A stretch of DNA of 26,270 bases from Clostridiales bacterium UBA2432. Its GTDB lineage: Bacteria > Bacillota > Clostridia > Lachnospirales > Vallitaleaceae. The stretch spans positions 1-26,270 of the forward strand of contig DDQW01000032.1 of assembly GCA_002342805.1 (NCBI GenBank). Reading direction: 5' to 3'. A program made the translations under genes and the position numbers. Shown in pieces: positions 6,751-14,702 of this stretch (positions are counted from its first letter, which is position 1; each line of letters opens with the position of its first letter). The notes beneath the pieces were generated by a model. The model searched no databases, was not told where the DNA came from, and saw nothing but the letters and a program-made list of their open reading frames with translations.

Positions 6751-8508
6751 ATGAGAATATACATTAAGCCAGTATTTATTGGCCTTATAGGTTTGACAAT
6801 TTTAGCCTTATTAAGCCTATTTATTATGAATATCTATCAAGATTTCAAAGAAGCGCAATTAGCAAAACAAGTCCCGGAAGAGATTCAAATTGACTTTTCT
6901 ACGGTCTATGAAGAGGCAAGTTCAGATGCATTAGCAACAATATATAATGGAAAACAAATAGAAGATGAAGTACATCCAAAGTTTTTGGGAGGTATACTAT
7001 ACTTACCTGTGAACCTTGTTATTGATTATATTAACGATCAATTTCATTATGATGAAACAGAAAAAATACTGACATATACGACCATAGATGATGTTATACG
7101 TATGCGAACCAATGAACTGACCTATACGGTGAATGATGAACCGGTGCGTATCGAGATTGGTATGACGGAATTTGACGGTATAGCATACTTGCCCCTATCT
7201 CTTGTTCAAAAATTTTCCCATCATGATTTTATTCATAATGAAGAATTCCATATTTTACAAATCAAAGATTGGTATAGCGAAGAAACAACGGGTGAAGTTT
7301 ACTATGAAGACATTGATAAAGCATATATTCGTATATTGCCATACGAAGAAGCTTCATATATTCATGTCGCTTTCATAGGAATGGAAGTAAGCATTGTTGG
7401 GGAAGAGAATGATTATTATCAGGTTCTAACTAAAGAAGGCTTCTTAGGCTATATAAAAAAAGACTATGTTCGATCCGTCGTTACATCCCATTCAGTTAAA
7501 GAAAAAGTCTATTCATATAAACAATTTCCAAGTCAAGAATTTGATGAAAAGATTAATCTGGTATGGCATCAAGTTTTTAATACAACGGCCAATCAAAATG
7601 TGGCTGAACGGTTCGAAAATGTAAGGGGTGTGAATGTTATTTCACCTACATGGTTTGAGTTAAAAGGAACCGAAGGTGAAGTAAGATCGATTGCAGATTT
7701 AGATTATGTAAGATGGGCTCACGACAATGATTATCAGGTCTGGGCTCTTTTTGCCAATTTAGGAGAAGGCTATACAAGGTCGATGACCCATGAAGTGTTA
7801 AGCAGTACGACAAAACGAATGGAAGTTATTCGCCAACTCTTAGCACTCGCATCTGTTTATGAACTAGATGGAATAAATATTGATTTAGAAAATGTTGGTG
7901 AAGAGACCGGTCCATATTATGTTCAATTTGTTAAAGAGTTAAGTATTTATTTAAAGCAAGAGGGATTGATTGTTTCGGCGGATTTACCGGTACCAAAACC
8001 ATGGACAGAACATATGGGCAGAGAAGAAATTGCAAAATATCTTGATTATTTTATGATCATGGGCTATGATGAACATTGGTCAACATCTCCGGAGAGCGGA
8101 TCAGTTGCTTCAATTGGTTTCGTAGAAGAGGGAATTGTTGATACATTAAAGTCTGTCCCAAAAGAAAAAATCATTCTAGGGGTCCCTTTTTATACGCGTT
8201 TGTGGCGAGAAGAAACCATTGATGGACAAGTGAATGTTTCGTCCGGAGCATATGGTATGGATGGTGGACAACGGATTATAGAAGAAAACAATGTTGAAAT
8301 TGTATGGGATGACGCGGTCGGTCAATACTATGGGGAATATTATGAAGGTGATATTCGTTACCGTATTTGGCTTGAAGATGAACGATCGATGGACTTAAGA
8401 ATGCAATTAGTTGATGCATATGAACTCGGTGGTGTAGCGGGTTGGAAACTGGGACTCGAAAGTGATAGCGTATGGGAAGTTCTTCGTCCTTATCTAAAAA
8501 AAGAATAG
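6751..8508 (+). CDS. Membrane-anchored GH18-family protein with CuAO-N-like and SH3 domains
   Basis: A 585-residue exported protein. An N-terminal hydrophobic helix (about 7-28) acts as an uncleaved anchor or signal. Next is a region like the copper amine oxidase N-terminal domain (about 55-172; LGGILYLPVNLV and FDGIAYLPLSLV repeats), then a bacterial SH3-like module (about 185-247), then a GH18 barrel (about 265-580). The barrel carries the catalytic signature DGINIDLEN with Glu380 as the expected acid, and the substrate-site motif FMIMGYDEHW. GH18 proteins with this DGxNIDLEN form are typical of Firmicutes spore-cortex and cell-wall proteins, so the likely substrate is peptidoglycan or another wall glycan rather than chitin; this is inference. 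TTGGAGTGAG upstream supports ATG 6751. Domain limits are approximate. Confidence 0.88.
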   Translation: MRIYIKPVFIGLIGLTILALLSLFIMNIYQDFKEAQLAKQVPEEIQIDFSTVYEEASSDALATIYNGKQIEDEVHPKFLGGILYLPVNLVIDYINDQFHYDETEKILTYTTIDDVIRMRTNELTYTVNDEPVRIEIGMTEFDGIAYLPLSLVQKFSHHDFIHNEEFHILQIKDWYSEETTGEVYYEDIDKAYIRILPYEEASYIHVAFIGMEVSIVGEENDYYQVLTKEGFLGYIKKDYVRSVVTSHSVKEKVYSYKQFPSQEFDEKINLVWHQVFNTTANQNVAERFENVRGVNVISPTWFELKGTEGEVRSIADLDYVRWAHDNDYQVWALFANLGEGYTRSMTHEVLSSTTKRMEVIRQLLALASVYELDGINIDLENVGEETGPYYVQFVKELSIYLKQEGLIVSADLPVPKPWTEHMGREEIAKYLDYFMIMGYDEHWSTSPESGSVASIGFVEEGIVDTLKSVPKEKIILGVPFYTRLWREETIDGQVNVSSGAYGMDGGQRIIEENNVEIVWDDAVGQYYGEYYEGDIRYRIWLEDERSMDLRMQLVDAYELGGVAGWKLGLESDSVWEVLRPYLKKE

Positions 8509-8517
8509 GCAGATAAC

Positions 8518-8545
8518 TTAACAAATACACATTTTATGATATAAT
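8518..8545 (+). promoter_or_regulatory. Candidate promoter for sua5 and downstream genes
   Basis: TTAACA (8518-8523), a 16-base spacer and TATAAT (8540-8545), ending 31 bases before the sua5 start codon. One mismatch to the SigA consensus in the -35 and none in the -10. Confidence 0.65.
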
Positions 8546-8576
8546 ATAGGCGAAAGATAAGAAGTGGTGTGAATAC

Positions 8577-9629
8577 ATGAATAAAAAAACGAAGATTGTA
8601 GTCCTTACAGAAAATGACCCGAACTATATGCAAGTAATCCAAGAAGCAGGGAAAATTCTCCGTGAGGGCGGTCTTGTTGCGTTTCCGACTGAGACTGTAT
8701 ATGGAATTGGTGCGAATGCATTAGATGAAGAAGCAATTAAGAAGATTTATTTGGCAAAAGGACGTCCATCGGACAATCCATTGATTATGCATATTAGTGA
8801 CCTAAATACCCTTGACAAGTATGTCAATGATATTAATGAAAAGTCAAAACAACTTATTGCGCAATTTTGGCCAGGGCCATTGACGCTCATCTTTCACAAA
8901 AAAAATAGTGTGCCGGATATCATAACAGGTGGATTAGAAACGGTTGCAGTCCGTATGCCAAAACACCCGATTGCATATGATATTATTCGGAGCGCAGGGG
9001 TACCAATTGCTGCGCCGAGTGCGAATATATCTGGGAAACCCAGTCCAACAAGAGGAAGACATGTGATTGAGGATTTAGATGGTCGAGTAGATATGATTAT
9101 TGATGGGGGTAAAGCGACCCATGGGCTTGAATCCACAGTACTTGATATGACAGGGACAATTCCCTCAATATTAAGGCCGGGTAGTGTGACGCGTTCAATG
9201 ATTGAATCTGTCATAGGTGAAGTATCCTATGATAATCATTTGGAAGATGTGACACAAGTTCCAAAGTCACCGGGAATGAAATATAAACATTATGCACCCA
9301 AAGCGCCTATAAAAATTGTAGTGGGTAGCGATGATCGTGTGACAGACTATATTAATTCACAATCCACAATCAATCAGAGCCAAGGATTAAAGGTGGGTAT
9401 TATATCTCCCATACACCGGGTTGATTTCATGCAAGGTGATGTTGTACTTAGTATCGGTTCGATAGATAGGCCGGAAGAGATTGCTAGTAATCTCTTTAAG
9501 ATATTACGAAAGTTTGATGAAGTAAATGTTGATATTATCTATTCGGTAGATTTTCAAGGTGAAGAACTAAATATTGCTATTATGAATCGCCTTATTAAAG
9601 CTGCCGGACATGAGATAATAACAGTGTGA
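8577..9629 (+). CDS. ywlC: L-threonylcarbamoyladenylate synthase (Sua5/YwlC)
   Basis: A 350-residue Sua5-type enzyme that makes threonylcarbamoyl-AMP from threonine, bicarbonate and ATP. This is the first step of the t6A modification at position 37 of tRNAs that read ANN codons. The YrdC-like catalytic domain (about 15-205) has FPTETVYGIG and the Lys61-x-Arg63...Ser65-Asp-Asn-Pro signature, plus the AAPSANISGKPSPT motif. The C-terminal Sua5 domain (about 235-345) follows the linker SPGMKYKHYAPKAP, which is diagnostic for the long Sua5 form over short YrdC. It heads a run of genes in the same order as ywlC-ywlE-ywlF-upp near the Bacillus ATP synthase locus. Its stop overlaps a GTG of the next frame, consistent with one transcript. 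Confidence 0.96.
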   Translation: MNKKTKIVVLTENDPNYMQVIQEAGKILREGGLVAFPTETVYGIGANALDEEAIKKIYLAKGRPSDNPLIMHISDLNTLDKYVNDINEKSKQLIAQFWPGPLTLIFHKKNSVPDIITGGLETVAVRMPKHPIAYDIIRSAGVPIAAPSANISGKPSPTRGRHVIEDLDGRVDMIIDGGKATHGLESTVLDMTGTIPSILRPGSVTRSMIESVIGEVSYDNHLEDVTQVPKSPGMKYKHYAPKAPIKIVVGSDDRVTDYINSQSTINQSQGLKVGIISPIHRVDFMQGDVVLSIGSIDRPEEIASNLFKILRKFDEVNVDIIYSVDFQGEELNIAIMNRLIKAAGHEIITV

Positions 9630-9643
9630 GTGATTGGAGTATC

Positions 9644-10084
9644 ATGAAAAAATATAAAGAAGTGGTTTTTGTTTGTACAGGTAATACGTGTCGAAGTCCA
9701 ATGGCTGAATCTCTGTTTTGCCATTTATATCCAGAGGCGGATATATTGTCTCGATCACGGGGATTGATGGTGTTTGAACCAACACCTGCAACGGAATATG
9801 CTATTAAGGTTATGCACGAAAAAGGGATTGATATTTCTATGCATCAATCCCAATATTTCAGTAAAACATCCTGTAATTCATCGGTTTTAGCTTTAACAAT
9901 GACACATAGACACAAAACAGTTTTAGTACAACATAATTATCCGTGTGATGTGTATAGCATTAAAGAATTTGTTGGAGAAACAGGAGACATCGAGGATCCT
10001 TACGGTGGTGATTTAGATGATTATCGCCGTTGTGCAGAAGAACTTGAACGCGTGATAAAAAAATTAGGAGGAAAACTATTGTGA
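9644..10084 (+). CDS. ywlE: YwlE-type low-molecular-weight phosphatase (likely protein-arginine phosphatase)
   Basis: A 146-residue low-molecular-weight phosphatase. The P-loop CTGNTCRS (Cys11 to Ser18) supplies the nucleophile Cys11 and Arg17; a DP motif with the acid Asp is seen in DIEDPYGG. Thr15 in the P-loop (where tyrosine phosphatases usually have Ile) is the residue known to give Bacillus YwlE its preference for phospho-arginine. The segments LTMTHRHK and YSIKEFVGETGDIEDPYGG also parallel YwlE. It should reverse McsB-type arginine phosphorylation, though no mcsB is in the window. I start at ATG 9644, preceded by TTGGAG. The GTG at 9626, overlapping the sua5 stop, lacks a ribosome site. 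A role as a general LMW-PTP is the alternative. Confidence 0.9.
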   Translation: MKKYKEVVFVCTGNTCRSPMAESLFCHLYPEADILSRSRGLMVFEPTPATEYAIKVMHEKGIDISMHQSQYFSKTSCNSSVLALTMTHRHKTVLVQHNYPCDVYSIKEFVGETGDIEDPYGGDLDDYRRCAEELERVIKKLGGKLL

Positions 10085-10509
10085 TAGGAATAGGAAGTGA
10101 CCATGGTGGTTATGCATTAAAGCAAGAAATTCTTGGGCTTCTAAAGGAAAAAGGTTATGCCTATAAAGATTTTGGCGGATACGATGAAAATGCTATTGAT
10201 TATCCGGATATAGCAAGACCTGTAGCACAAGCTGTACTTGATGGAACTTGTGAAACGGGAATTGTGATTTGCGGGACGGGAATAGGTATTTCCATAACGG
10301 CCAATAAAATCAAAGGAATTCGTTGTGCATTGTGTAGTGATCATTTTTCAGCAGTGGCAACACGAGAACATAATAATGCAAATATGCTAGCTCTTGGAGG
10401 AAGAAATACAGGACCCGAAGTTGCAAAAGATATTGTTATGGCATTTTTAACAACAGAATTTTCAAATGATGAACGACATATTCGCAGAATTAATAAAATT
10501 GAAGACTAA
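10081..10509 (+). CDS. rpiB: Ribose-5-phosphate isomerase B / RpiB-LacAB family
   Basis: A 142-residue RpiB-type isomerase interconverting ribose 5-phosphate and ribulose 5-phosphate in the non-oxidative pentose phosphate pathway. Visible family marks are GSDHGGYALK at the N-terminus, the anion-hole segment VICGTGIGISITANK with the catalytic Cys, and SDHFSAVATREHNNANMLALGGR. The start is GTG 10081 overlapping the ywlE stop by four bases; AGGAGGA lies eight bases upstream. Position next to ywlE matches ywlF in Bacillus, which supports ribose rather than allose or galactose 6-phosphate specificity. Length is that of the family. Confidence 0.96.
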   Translation: MIGIGSDHGGYALKQEILGLLKEKGYAYKDFGGYDENAIDYPDIARPVAQAVLDGTCETGIVICGTGIGISITANKIKGIRCALCSDHFSAVATREHNNANMLALGGRNTGPEVAKDIVMAFLTTEFSNDERHIRRINKIED

Positions 10510-10537
10510 TGATAAAGATTAAACCAAGGAGGCAATT

Positions 10538-11167
10538 ATGGCAATTTTAAAAGTAATGGATCACCCATTAATTCAACATAAAATGGGGGTTTTAAGACGT
10601 GTAGAAACCGGCTCAAAAGAATTTAGAGAATTAGTCAATGAAATATCAATGCTCATGTGCTATGAGGCAACAAGAAACTTACCGCTTATGGATGTGGAAA
10701 TAGAAACACCTGTAGCAAAAACCACAGTGAAACAGATTGCTGGACGTACCTTAGGAATCGTTCCAATATTACGTGCGGGGCTGGGTATGGTTGATGCAAT
10801 GTTAAATTTAATCCCTACAGCAAAAGTAGGTCATGTTGGTCTTTATCGTGATCCGGAAACGTTAAATCCGGTAGAATATTATTGTAAATTACCATATGAC
10901 GCACCGGAACGTGACATATTTGTACTCGATCCAATGCTCGCCACAGGAGGATCAGCATCTGCTGCTATTCAATTTATTAAAGATAAGGGTGTTGAGAGTA
11001 TTTCCTTATTATGTTTAATTGCAGCACCAGAAGGTGTAGCAAGGGTTCAGAAAGATCATCCGGATGTTGATATTTTGGTAGCAGCCTTAGATGAAAAATT
11101 AAATGATCATGGATATATTGTTCCCGGGCTTGGTGATGCAGGCGACCGATTATTTGGAACAAAATAG
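10538..11167 (+). CDS. upp: Uracil phosphoribosyltransferase
   Basis: A 209-residue UPRTase that salvages uracil by joining it to PRPP to give UMP. It has the PRPP-binding loop VLDPMLATGGSASAAI, the flexible-loop region GLYRDPETLNPVEYYCKLP, and the C-terminal uracil-binding stretch YIVPGLGDAGDRLFGTK. Length and motifs are typical. AAGGAGG lies about six bases ahead of the ATG. It sits 28 bases after rpiB and 9 before the dCMP deaminase gene, so two pyrimidine-metabolism genes are adjacent. No PyrR attenuator or other leader is seen. Confidence 0.98.
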   Translation: MAILKVMDHPLIQHKMGVLRRVETGSKEFRELVNEISMLMCYEATRNLPLMDVEIETPVAKTTVKQIAGRTLGIVPILRAGLGMVDAMLNLIPTAKVGHVGLYRDPETLNPVEYYCKLPYDAPERDIFVLDPMLATGGSASAAIQFIKDKGVESISLLCLIAAPEGVARVQKDHPDVDILVAALDEKLNDHGYIVPGLGDAGDRLFGTK

Positions 11168-11176
11168 GAGAAAAAT

Positions 11177-11638
11177 ATGATATCGCATACTCGGCCTAAA
11201 TGGGATGACTATTTCATGGACATCATAGATATTGTCAAAAATCGATCGACGTGTTTACGTCGTCATGTGGGTGCGGTTATTGTCAAAGAGACTCGGATAT
11301 TATCGACAGGCTACAACGGAGCACCTTCGGGATGTAAACATTGTATCGATACAGGATGTCTACGCGAAGAAAAAGGTATTCCGTCCGGAGAACGTCATGA
11401 ACTATGCCGAGCATCACATGCAGAACAAAATGCAATTGTGCAAGCAGCCAAGCATGGTGTGTCCATAGATGGAGGCACAATTTATGTAACAGCGCAACCG
11501 TGTGTGATTTGCTCCAAATTAATTATTAATGCGGGAATTAAACGTGTTGTATATAACGGGGATTATCCCGATGAACTTTCACGACAATTATTAGCAGAAG
11601 CGAATGTTGAACTTGTTCAATATTCCCGTTTGAATTAG
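11177..11638 (+). CDS. dCMP/deoxycytidylate deaminase (ComEB-like)
   Basis: A 153-residue zinc deaminase of the dCMP deaminase family, converting dCMP to dUMP as a precursor for thymidylate. Zinc and catalytic residues are visible in SHAEQNAI (His and Glu) and PCVICSK (two Cys). The insert with CKHCIDTGCLREE, rich in Cys, is common in the ComEB/dCMP branch. GGAGAAAAAT precedes the ATG. In Bacillus the orthologue is in the comE locus; here it is next to upp, which fits a nucleotide role better than a competence role. Confidence 0.94.
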   Translation: MISHTRPKWDDYFMDIIDIVKNRSTCLRRHVGAVIVKETRILSTGYNGAPSGCKHCIDTGCLREEKGIPSGERHELCRASHAEQNAIVQAAKHGVSIDGGTIYVTAQPCVICSKLIINAGIKRVVYNGDYPDELSRQLLAEANVELVQYSRLN

Positions 11639-11651
11639 GAGAGGAATCTGT

Positions 11652-12731
11652 ATGAACATCATGAACAGCCTAGAAGAATATATTTTTTATATTACGGCTT
11701 TTTTGTTAGCTTTTTTTATAGCGAGTATCGCAACACCGATTAGTCGGAAAATTGCATTTAAAATAGGTGCAGTGGATCATCCTAAAGAAAGAGGCATGCA
11801 TACGATAGCCATGCCTTTAGCGGGAGGACTAGCCATTTATGCCGGTTTCACCCTTACATTACTTATTATGGTGCCGACAATTATCAACCATCGTGTTGAA
11901 CAACTAACCGGCCTAATTATCGGTGCAACCTTAATTACAACAGTGGGACTATTAGATGATATTTATGGATTGTCGCCAAAGATTCGAATTCTTTTCCAAG
12001 TGTTGAGTGCACTTATTGTTATACATACAGGAACATCGATTCAATCAATTTCTATGCCATTTTTACCGGGTGGACAAGTTGATTTTGGATTCATGAGTAA
12101 TTTTATAACTATTTTTTGGATTGTAGGAATAACAAATGCAGTTAACTTCATTGATGGGCTTGACGGATTGGCAACGGGAATAGCATCCATAGCATCCCTT
12201 ATGCTTATGGTCATTGCTATTTTATTCGGAGACCCAATAGTAGCCGGTTTATCTATTATGCTTACAGCAACCTTAGCAGGCGCATGTATGGGCTTTTTAC
12301 CACATAATTTTAATCCTGCCAAGATATTTATGGGAGATACGGGATCTACCTTTTTAGGTTATACACTCGCAGTTATTTCAATACAGACGATGCTTAAGAC
12401 ATATACAGCATTGACTTTAATTGTAGCAGTTCTTGTTTTAGGCTTGCCAATATTTGATACAACGTTTGCTGTGTTACGACGCTTAGTTAATAAAAAACCA
12501 ATTTCACAAGGCGATCGAGGACATTTGCACCATCGACTAATTGACAAAGGATTAAGTCAAAAAAGAGCGGTTGTAACGCTTTATGCAGTGAGTGGAGCCT
12601 TTGGAATCGCGGGAATTCTTGTTGTTATGAGTGACTTCAAGCTAGCCCTACTTATTGTTGGGTTCTTATTATCGATATGGTTACTCGATATGGGAAGAGC
12701 TCACTTTAAGAAAGATAAATTTAGCGAATAA
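11652..12731 (+). CDS. TagO/WecA-type undecaprenyl-phosphate GlcNAc-1-phosphate transferase
   Basis: A 359-residue polytopic membrane enzyme of the MraY/WecA/TagO superfamily that moves GlcNAc-1-phosphate from UDP-GlcNAc to undecaprenyl phosphate, the first step of teichoic acid or other wall-polysaccharide synthesis. About ten membrane helices are apparent. Motifs include GLLDDIYG (Asp-Asp for Mg2+), NFIDGLDGLATG, FNPAKIFMGDTGSTFLG and the C-terminal cytosolic loop GDRGHLHHRL, which marks the WecA/TagO branch over MraY. AGGAGAGG is seven bases upstream of ATG 11652. With mnaA next door, it suggests a UDP-GlcNAc/ManNAc-dependent wall polymer. Confidence 0.94.
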   Translation: MNIMNSLEEYIFYITAFLLAFFIASIATPISRKIAFKIGAVDHPKERGMHTIAMPLAGGLAIYAGFTLTLLIMVPTIINHRVEQLTGLIIGATLITTVGLLDDIYGLSPKIRILFQVLSALIVIHTGTSIQSISMPFLPGGQVDFGFMSNFITIFWIVGITNAVNFIDGLDGLATGIASIASLMLMVIAILFGDPIVAGLSIMLTATLAGACMGFLPHNFNPAKIFMGDTGSTFLGYTLAVISIQTMLKTYTALTLIVAVLVLGLPIFDTTFAVLRRLVNKKPISQGDRGHLHHRLIDKGLSQKRAVVTLYAVSGAFGIAGILVVMSDFKLALLIVGFLLSIWLLDMGRAHFKKDKFSE

Positions 12732-12734
12732 TTA

Positions 12735-12766
12735 CAAAAGACTCAAGTACTTGAGTCTTTTGTTTT
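12735..12766 (+). terminator. Perfect 28-base palindrome with T-rich tail after tagO
   Basis: CAAAAGACTCAAG (12735-12747), TA, then the exact complement CTTGAGTCTTTTG (12750-12762) followed by TTTT. It starts three bases after the tagO stop and ends 22 bases before mnaA, so it may be a partial terminator setting the tagO:mnaA ratio. The tight centre means a few top pairs must open to form a loop. Confidence 0.7.
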
Positions 12767-12788
12767 AGAATGGGAGAAAAGATCGACG

Positions 12789-13895
12789 ATGAAAGTATTA
12801 AGTATATTTGGAACACGTCCTGAAGCAATTAAAATGGGACCGGTAGTCAAGGCTGTTGAACAAACAGTTGGATTAACAAGTTTGGTATGTGTTACAGCGC
12901 AACACCGTGAAATGCTAGATCAAGTTCTTGACGTGTTTGATATTGTACCGGACTATGATTTAGATATTATGCAAGCCGGTCAGACACTAACGGGTATTAC
13001 GACGAAAGCCATTGAAGGATTGGAGCGAGTTCTTGTTGAAGCCAGTCCCGATATTGTTTTGGTACATGGGGATACGACAACGACTTTTGCAGGCGCTCTG
13101 GCGGCTTTTTACCAAAAAATTCCGGTTGGACATGTTGAAGCAGGGCTTCGAACATTTGATAAATATCAACCCTTTCCAGAAGAAATGAACCGCTCATTAA
13201 CCGGTCGATTGGCTGATTTTCATTTTGCTCCAACGGAAACAGCAAGGCAACACTTGCTAAATGAAGGAATTGCAGATGCGTCGATTTTTGTGACGGGCAA
13301 TACGGTCATCGACGCCTTAAGTGCAACAATCTCGGATGATTATTGTTTTAGCTTAAATACATTGAATACAATCGATTATGACCGTCACAAAGTTATTTCA
13401 ATGACTGCACATCGCCGTGAAAACTTGGGAAAACCCCTTGAAGAAATATGTGAAGCCGTACTTGAAATTGTTAATACAAATAAGGATGTTATTGTGGTGT
13501 ATTCTGTTCATCTGAATCCAAAGGTTCAAGAAGTGGCAAAACGTATTTTAGGAGATCATGAGCGAATTCATTTGGTTCCGCCGCTGGAGTTAAAAGATAT
13601 GCATAATTTATTAAATCGATCCTATCTTGTATTAACGGATTCAGGTGGGCTACAAGAAGAAGTGCCTTCCATGGGCAAGCCAGTACTTGTTTTGAGAAAT
13701 GTAACCGAACGTCCCGAAGGTGTAGAGGCGGGAACGTTAAAACTAGTCGGCACCAGCAAAGAAAAAATTATAGAGACGACCCATCTACTGTTGTCAGACA
13801 AGTCTGCATATGATAAAATGGCAACGGCGGTTAATCCTTATGGAGATGGAAAAGCATCCCAAAGAATTGCTGAACATATCTTGAATAAGGCATAG
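12789..13895 (+). CDS. mnaA: UDP-N-acetylglucosamine 2-epimerase (non-hydrolysing)
   Basis: A 368-residue GT-B-fold epimerase interconverting UDP-GlcNAc and UDP-ManNAc for teichoic-acid linkage units or other envelope polymers. Typical marks are the N-terminal FGTRPEAIKMGPVV, VHGDTTTTFAGALAAF, the catalytic-region sequence GHVEAGLRTFD, FPEEMNR, TAHRRENLG and LTDSGGLQEEVPSMGKPVLVLRNVTERPEG. Length is normal. The gene lies between tagO and the ATP synthase operon, the same place as in Bacillus cereus-group genomes (upp-mnaA-atpI). The ribosome site is weak (GGGAGA about 12 bases upstream of ATG 12789). Confidence 0.97.
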   Translation: MKVLSIFGTRPEAIKMGPVVKAVEQTVGLTSLVCVTAQHREMLDQVLDVFDIVPDYDLDIMQAGQTLTGITTKAIEGLERVLVEASPDIVLVHGDTTTTFAGALAAFYQKIPVGHVEAGLRTFDKYQPFPEEMNRSLTGRLADFHFAPTETARQHLLNEGIADASIFVTGNTVIDALSATISDDYCFSLNTLNTIDYDRHKVISMTAHRRENLGKPLEEICEAVLEIVNTNKDVIVVYSVHLNPKVQEVAKRILGDHERIHLVPPLELKDMHNLLNRSYLVLTDSGGLQEEVPSMGKPVLVLRNVTERPEGVEAGTLKLVGTSKEKIIETTHLLLSDKSAYDKMATAVNPYGDGKASQRIAEHILNKA

Positions 13896-13921
13896 ACATT
13901 CCTTTTATTTATCGGTATAAT
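13893..13921 (+). promoter_or_regulatory. Promoter of the ATP synthase operon
   Basis: TAGACA (13893-13898), an exact 17-base spacer and TATAAT (13916-13921). The -35 uses the mnaA stop codon TAG as its first three bases. Predicted start of transcription is near 13928, about 20 bases before the atpZ start codon, so the leader is very short and leaves no room for a riboswitch. Confidence 0.8.
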
Positions 13922-13948
13922 GGTGTCTAGGAAGATATGAGGTCGATT

Positions 13949-14185
13949 ATGAAAACAGATTTTAAAACGTTAAAATATTTATCGTTAATTTCTCAAGTAG
14001 GTCTTATTATGGCAATACCTATTTTCGGCAGCGTCTTTTTAGGGCACTGGATTGATACTAAAGTAGGGACGAATGGCATCTTTTTGATTGTTTTCATTCT
14101 TATGGGCATCTATGTTGCATTTCGAAATCTTTTTGTCATTATTCTAAAAAAATCAGACTTTGGAAAGAAGGATAAGCATCGATGA
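13949..14185 (+). CDS. atpZ: AtpZ/AtpI-family small membrane protein
   Basis: A 78-residue protein with two membrane helices (about 10-32 and 40-62) separated by a short loop GHWIDTKVGTNG, the pattern of the AtpZ (ATPase_gene1) family found at the head of ATP synthase operons. Known members are linked to Mg2+/Ca2+ handling or assembly of the complex. I start at ATG 13949, with GAGG six bases ahead; ATG 13937, four codons earlier, has AGGAAG only two bases away. It overlaps the atpI start by four bases. Confidence 0.85.
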   Translation: MKTDFKTLKYLSLISQVGLIMAIPIFGSVFLGHWIDTKVGTNGIFLIVFILMGIYVAFRNLFVIILKKSDFGKKDKHR

Positions 14186-14622
14186 ACGAACATAAGTCAA
14201 TGGTATATGAATTGACGCGAAATGTGTTAATCATAATCAGTATAGCACTTTTTATCGGATTATTTTTTGTGGAGAATCGAATAAGTTATGTCTTTGGCCT
14301 TGGACTAGGCGGGGTTATATCTATATTGAAGATTCATTTAATGGAGCACAGCTTTAGAAAAGCAATGCATAAAGCGCCCCATGCAGCTACAAACTATGTT
14401 AGGGCGCATTATTTTTTACGTTATTTTATGACGTTTTTAGTATTGTTTATTGGTATATATACATCATCCATTCACTTTATCGGCCTTGCAATTGGGGTGC
14501 TGGCACTAAAACCGGCAGCCTATTTGCAAGGATTATTCGAACCGGAGGTTCCTAAAGACGGAAGCATTGAGTTTCTAGAATGGGAAGAAGAAGATGAAGA
14601 TGAAAAGTCAGACTTCTGGTGA
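14182..14622 (+). CDS. atpI: ATP synthase subunit I (assembly protein)
   Basis: A 146-residue protein with four hydrophobic segments (about 12-30, 34-50, 78-95, 97-118) and an acidic C-terminal tail (EWEEEDEDEKSDFW), matching ATP synthase subunit I. Family members act as chaperones for c-ring assembly; in A. woodii and Propionigenium-type Na+ synthases this role is documented. It follows atpZ with an ATGA overlap. An 80-base AT-rich gap to atpB follows, holding only a ribosome site and a weak five-base hairpin. Confidence 0.87.
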   Translation: MNEHKSMVYELTRNVLIIISIALFIGLFFVENRISYVFGLGLGGVISILKIHLMEHSFRKAMHKAPHAATNYVRAHYFLRYFMTFLVLFIGIYTSSIHFIGLAIGVLALKPAAYLQGLFEPEVPKDGSIEFLEWEEEDEDEKSDFW

Positions 14623-14702
14623 CAAATGGAGATTGTATTCATATATATATTTATTAGTAACATATAAATGCAAGGTATGCATAAAAAGGAGTTGATTTTC
14701 AG

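Noticed and set aside
9626..9643. GTG at 9626 as start of ywlE
   Set aside because: No ribosome site ahead; ATG 9644 follows TTGGAG and gives the family's usual N-terminus.
14623..14702. Leader or small RNA in the 80-base gap before atpB
   Set aside because: Only AT repeats, a five-base hairpin (14668-14682) and the atpB ribosome site are seen.
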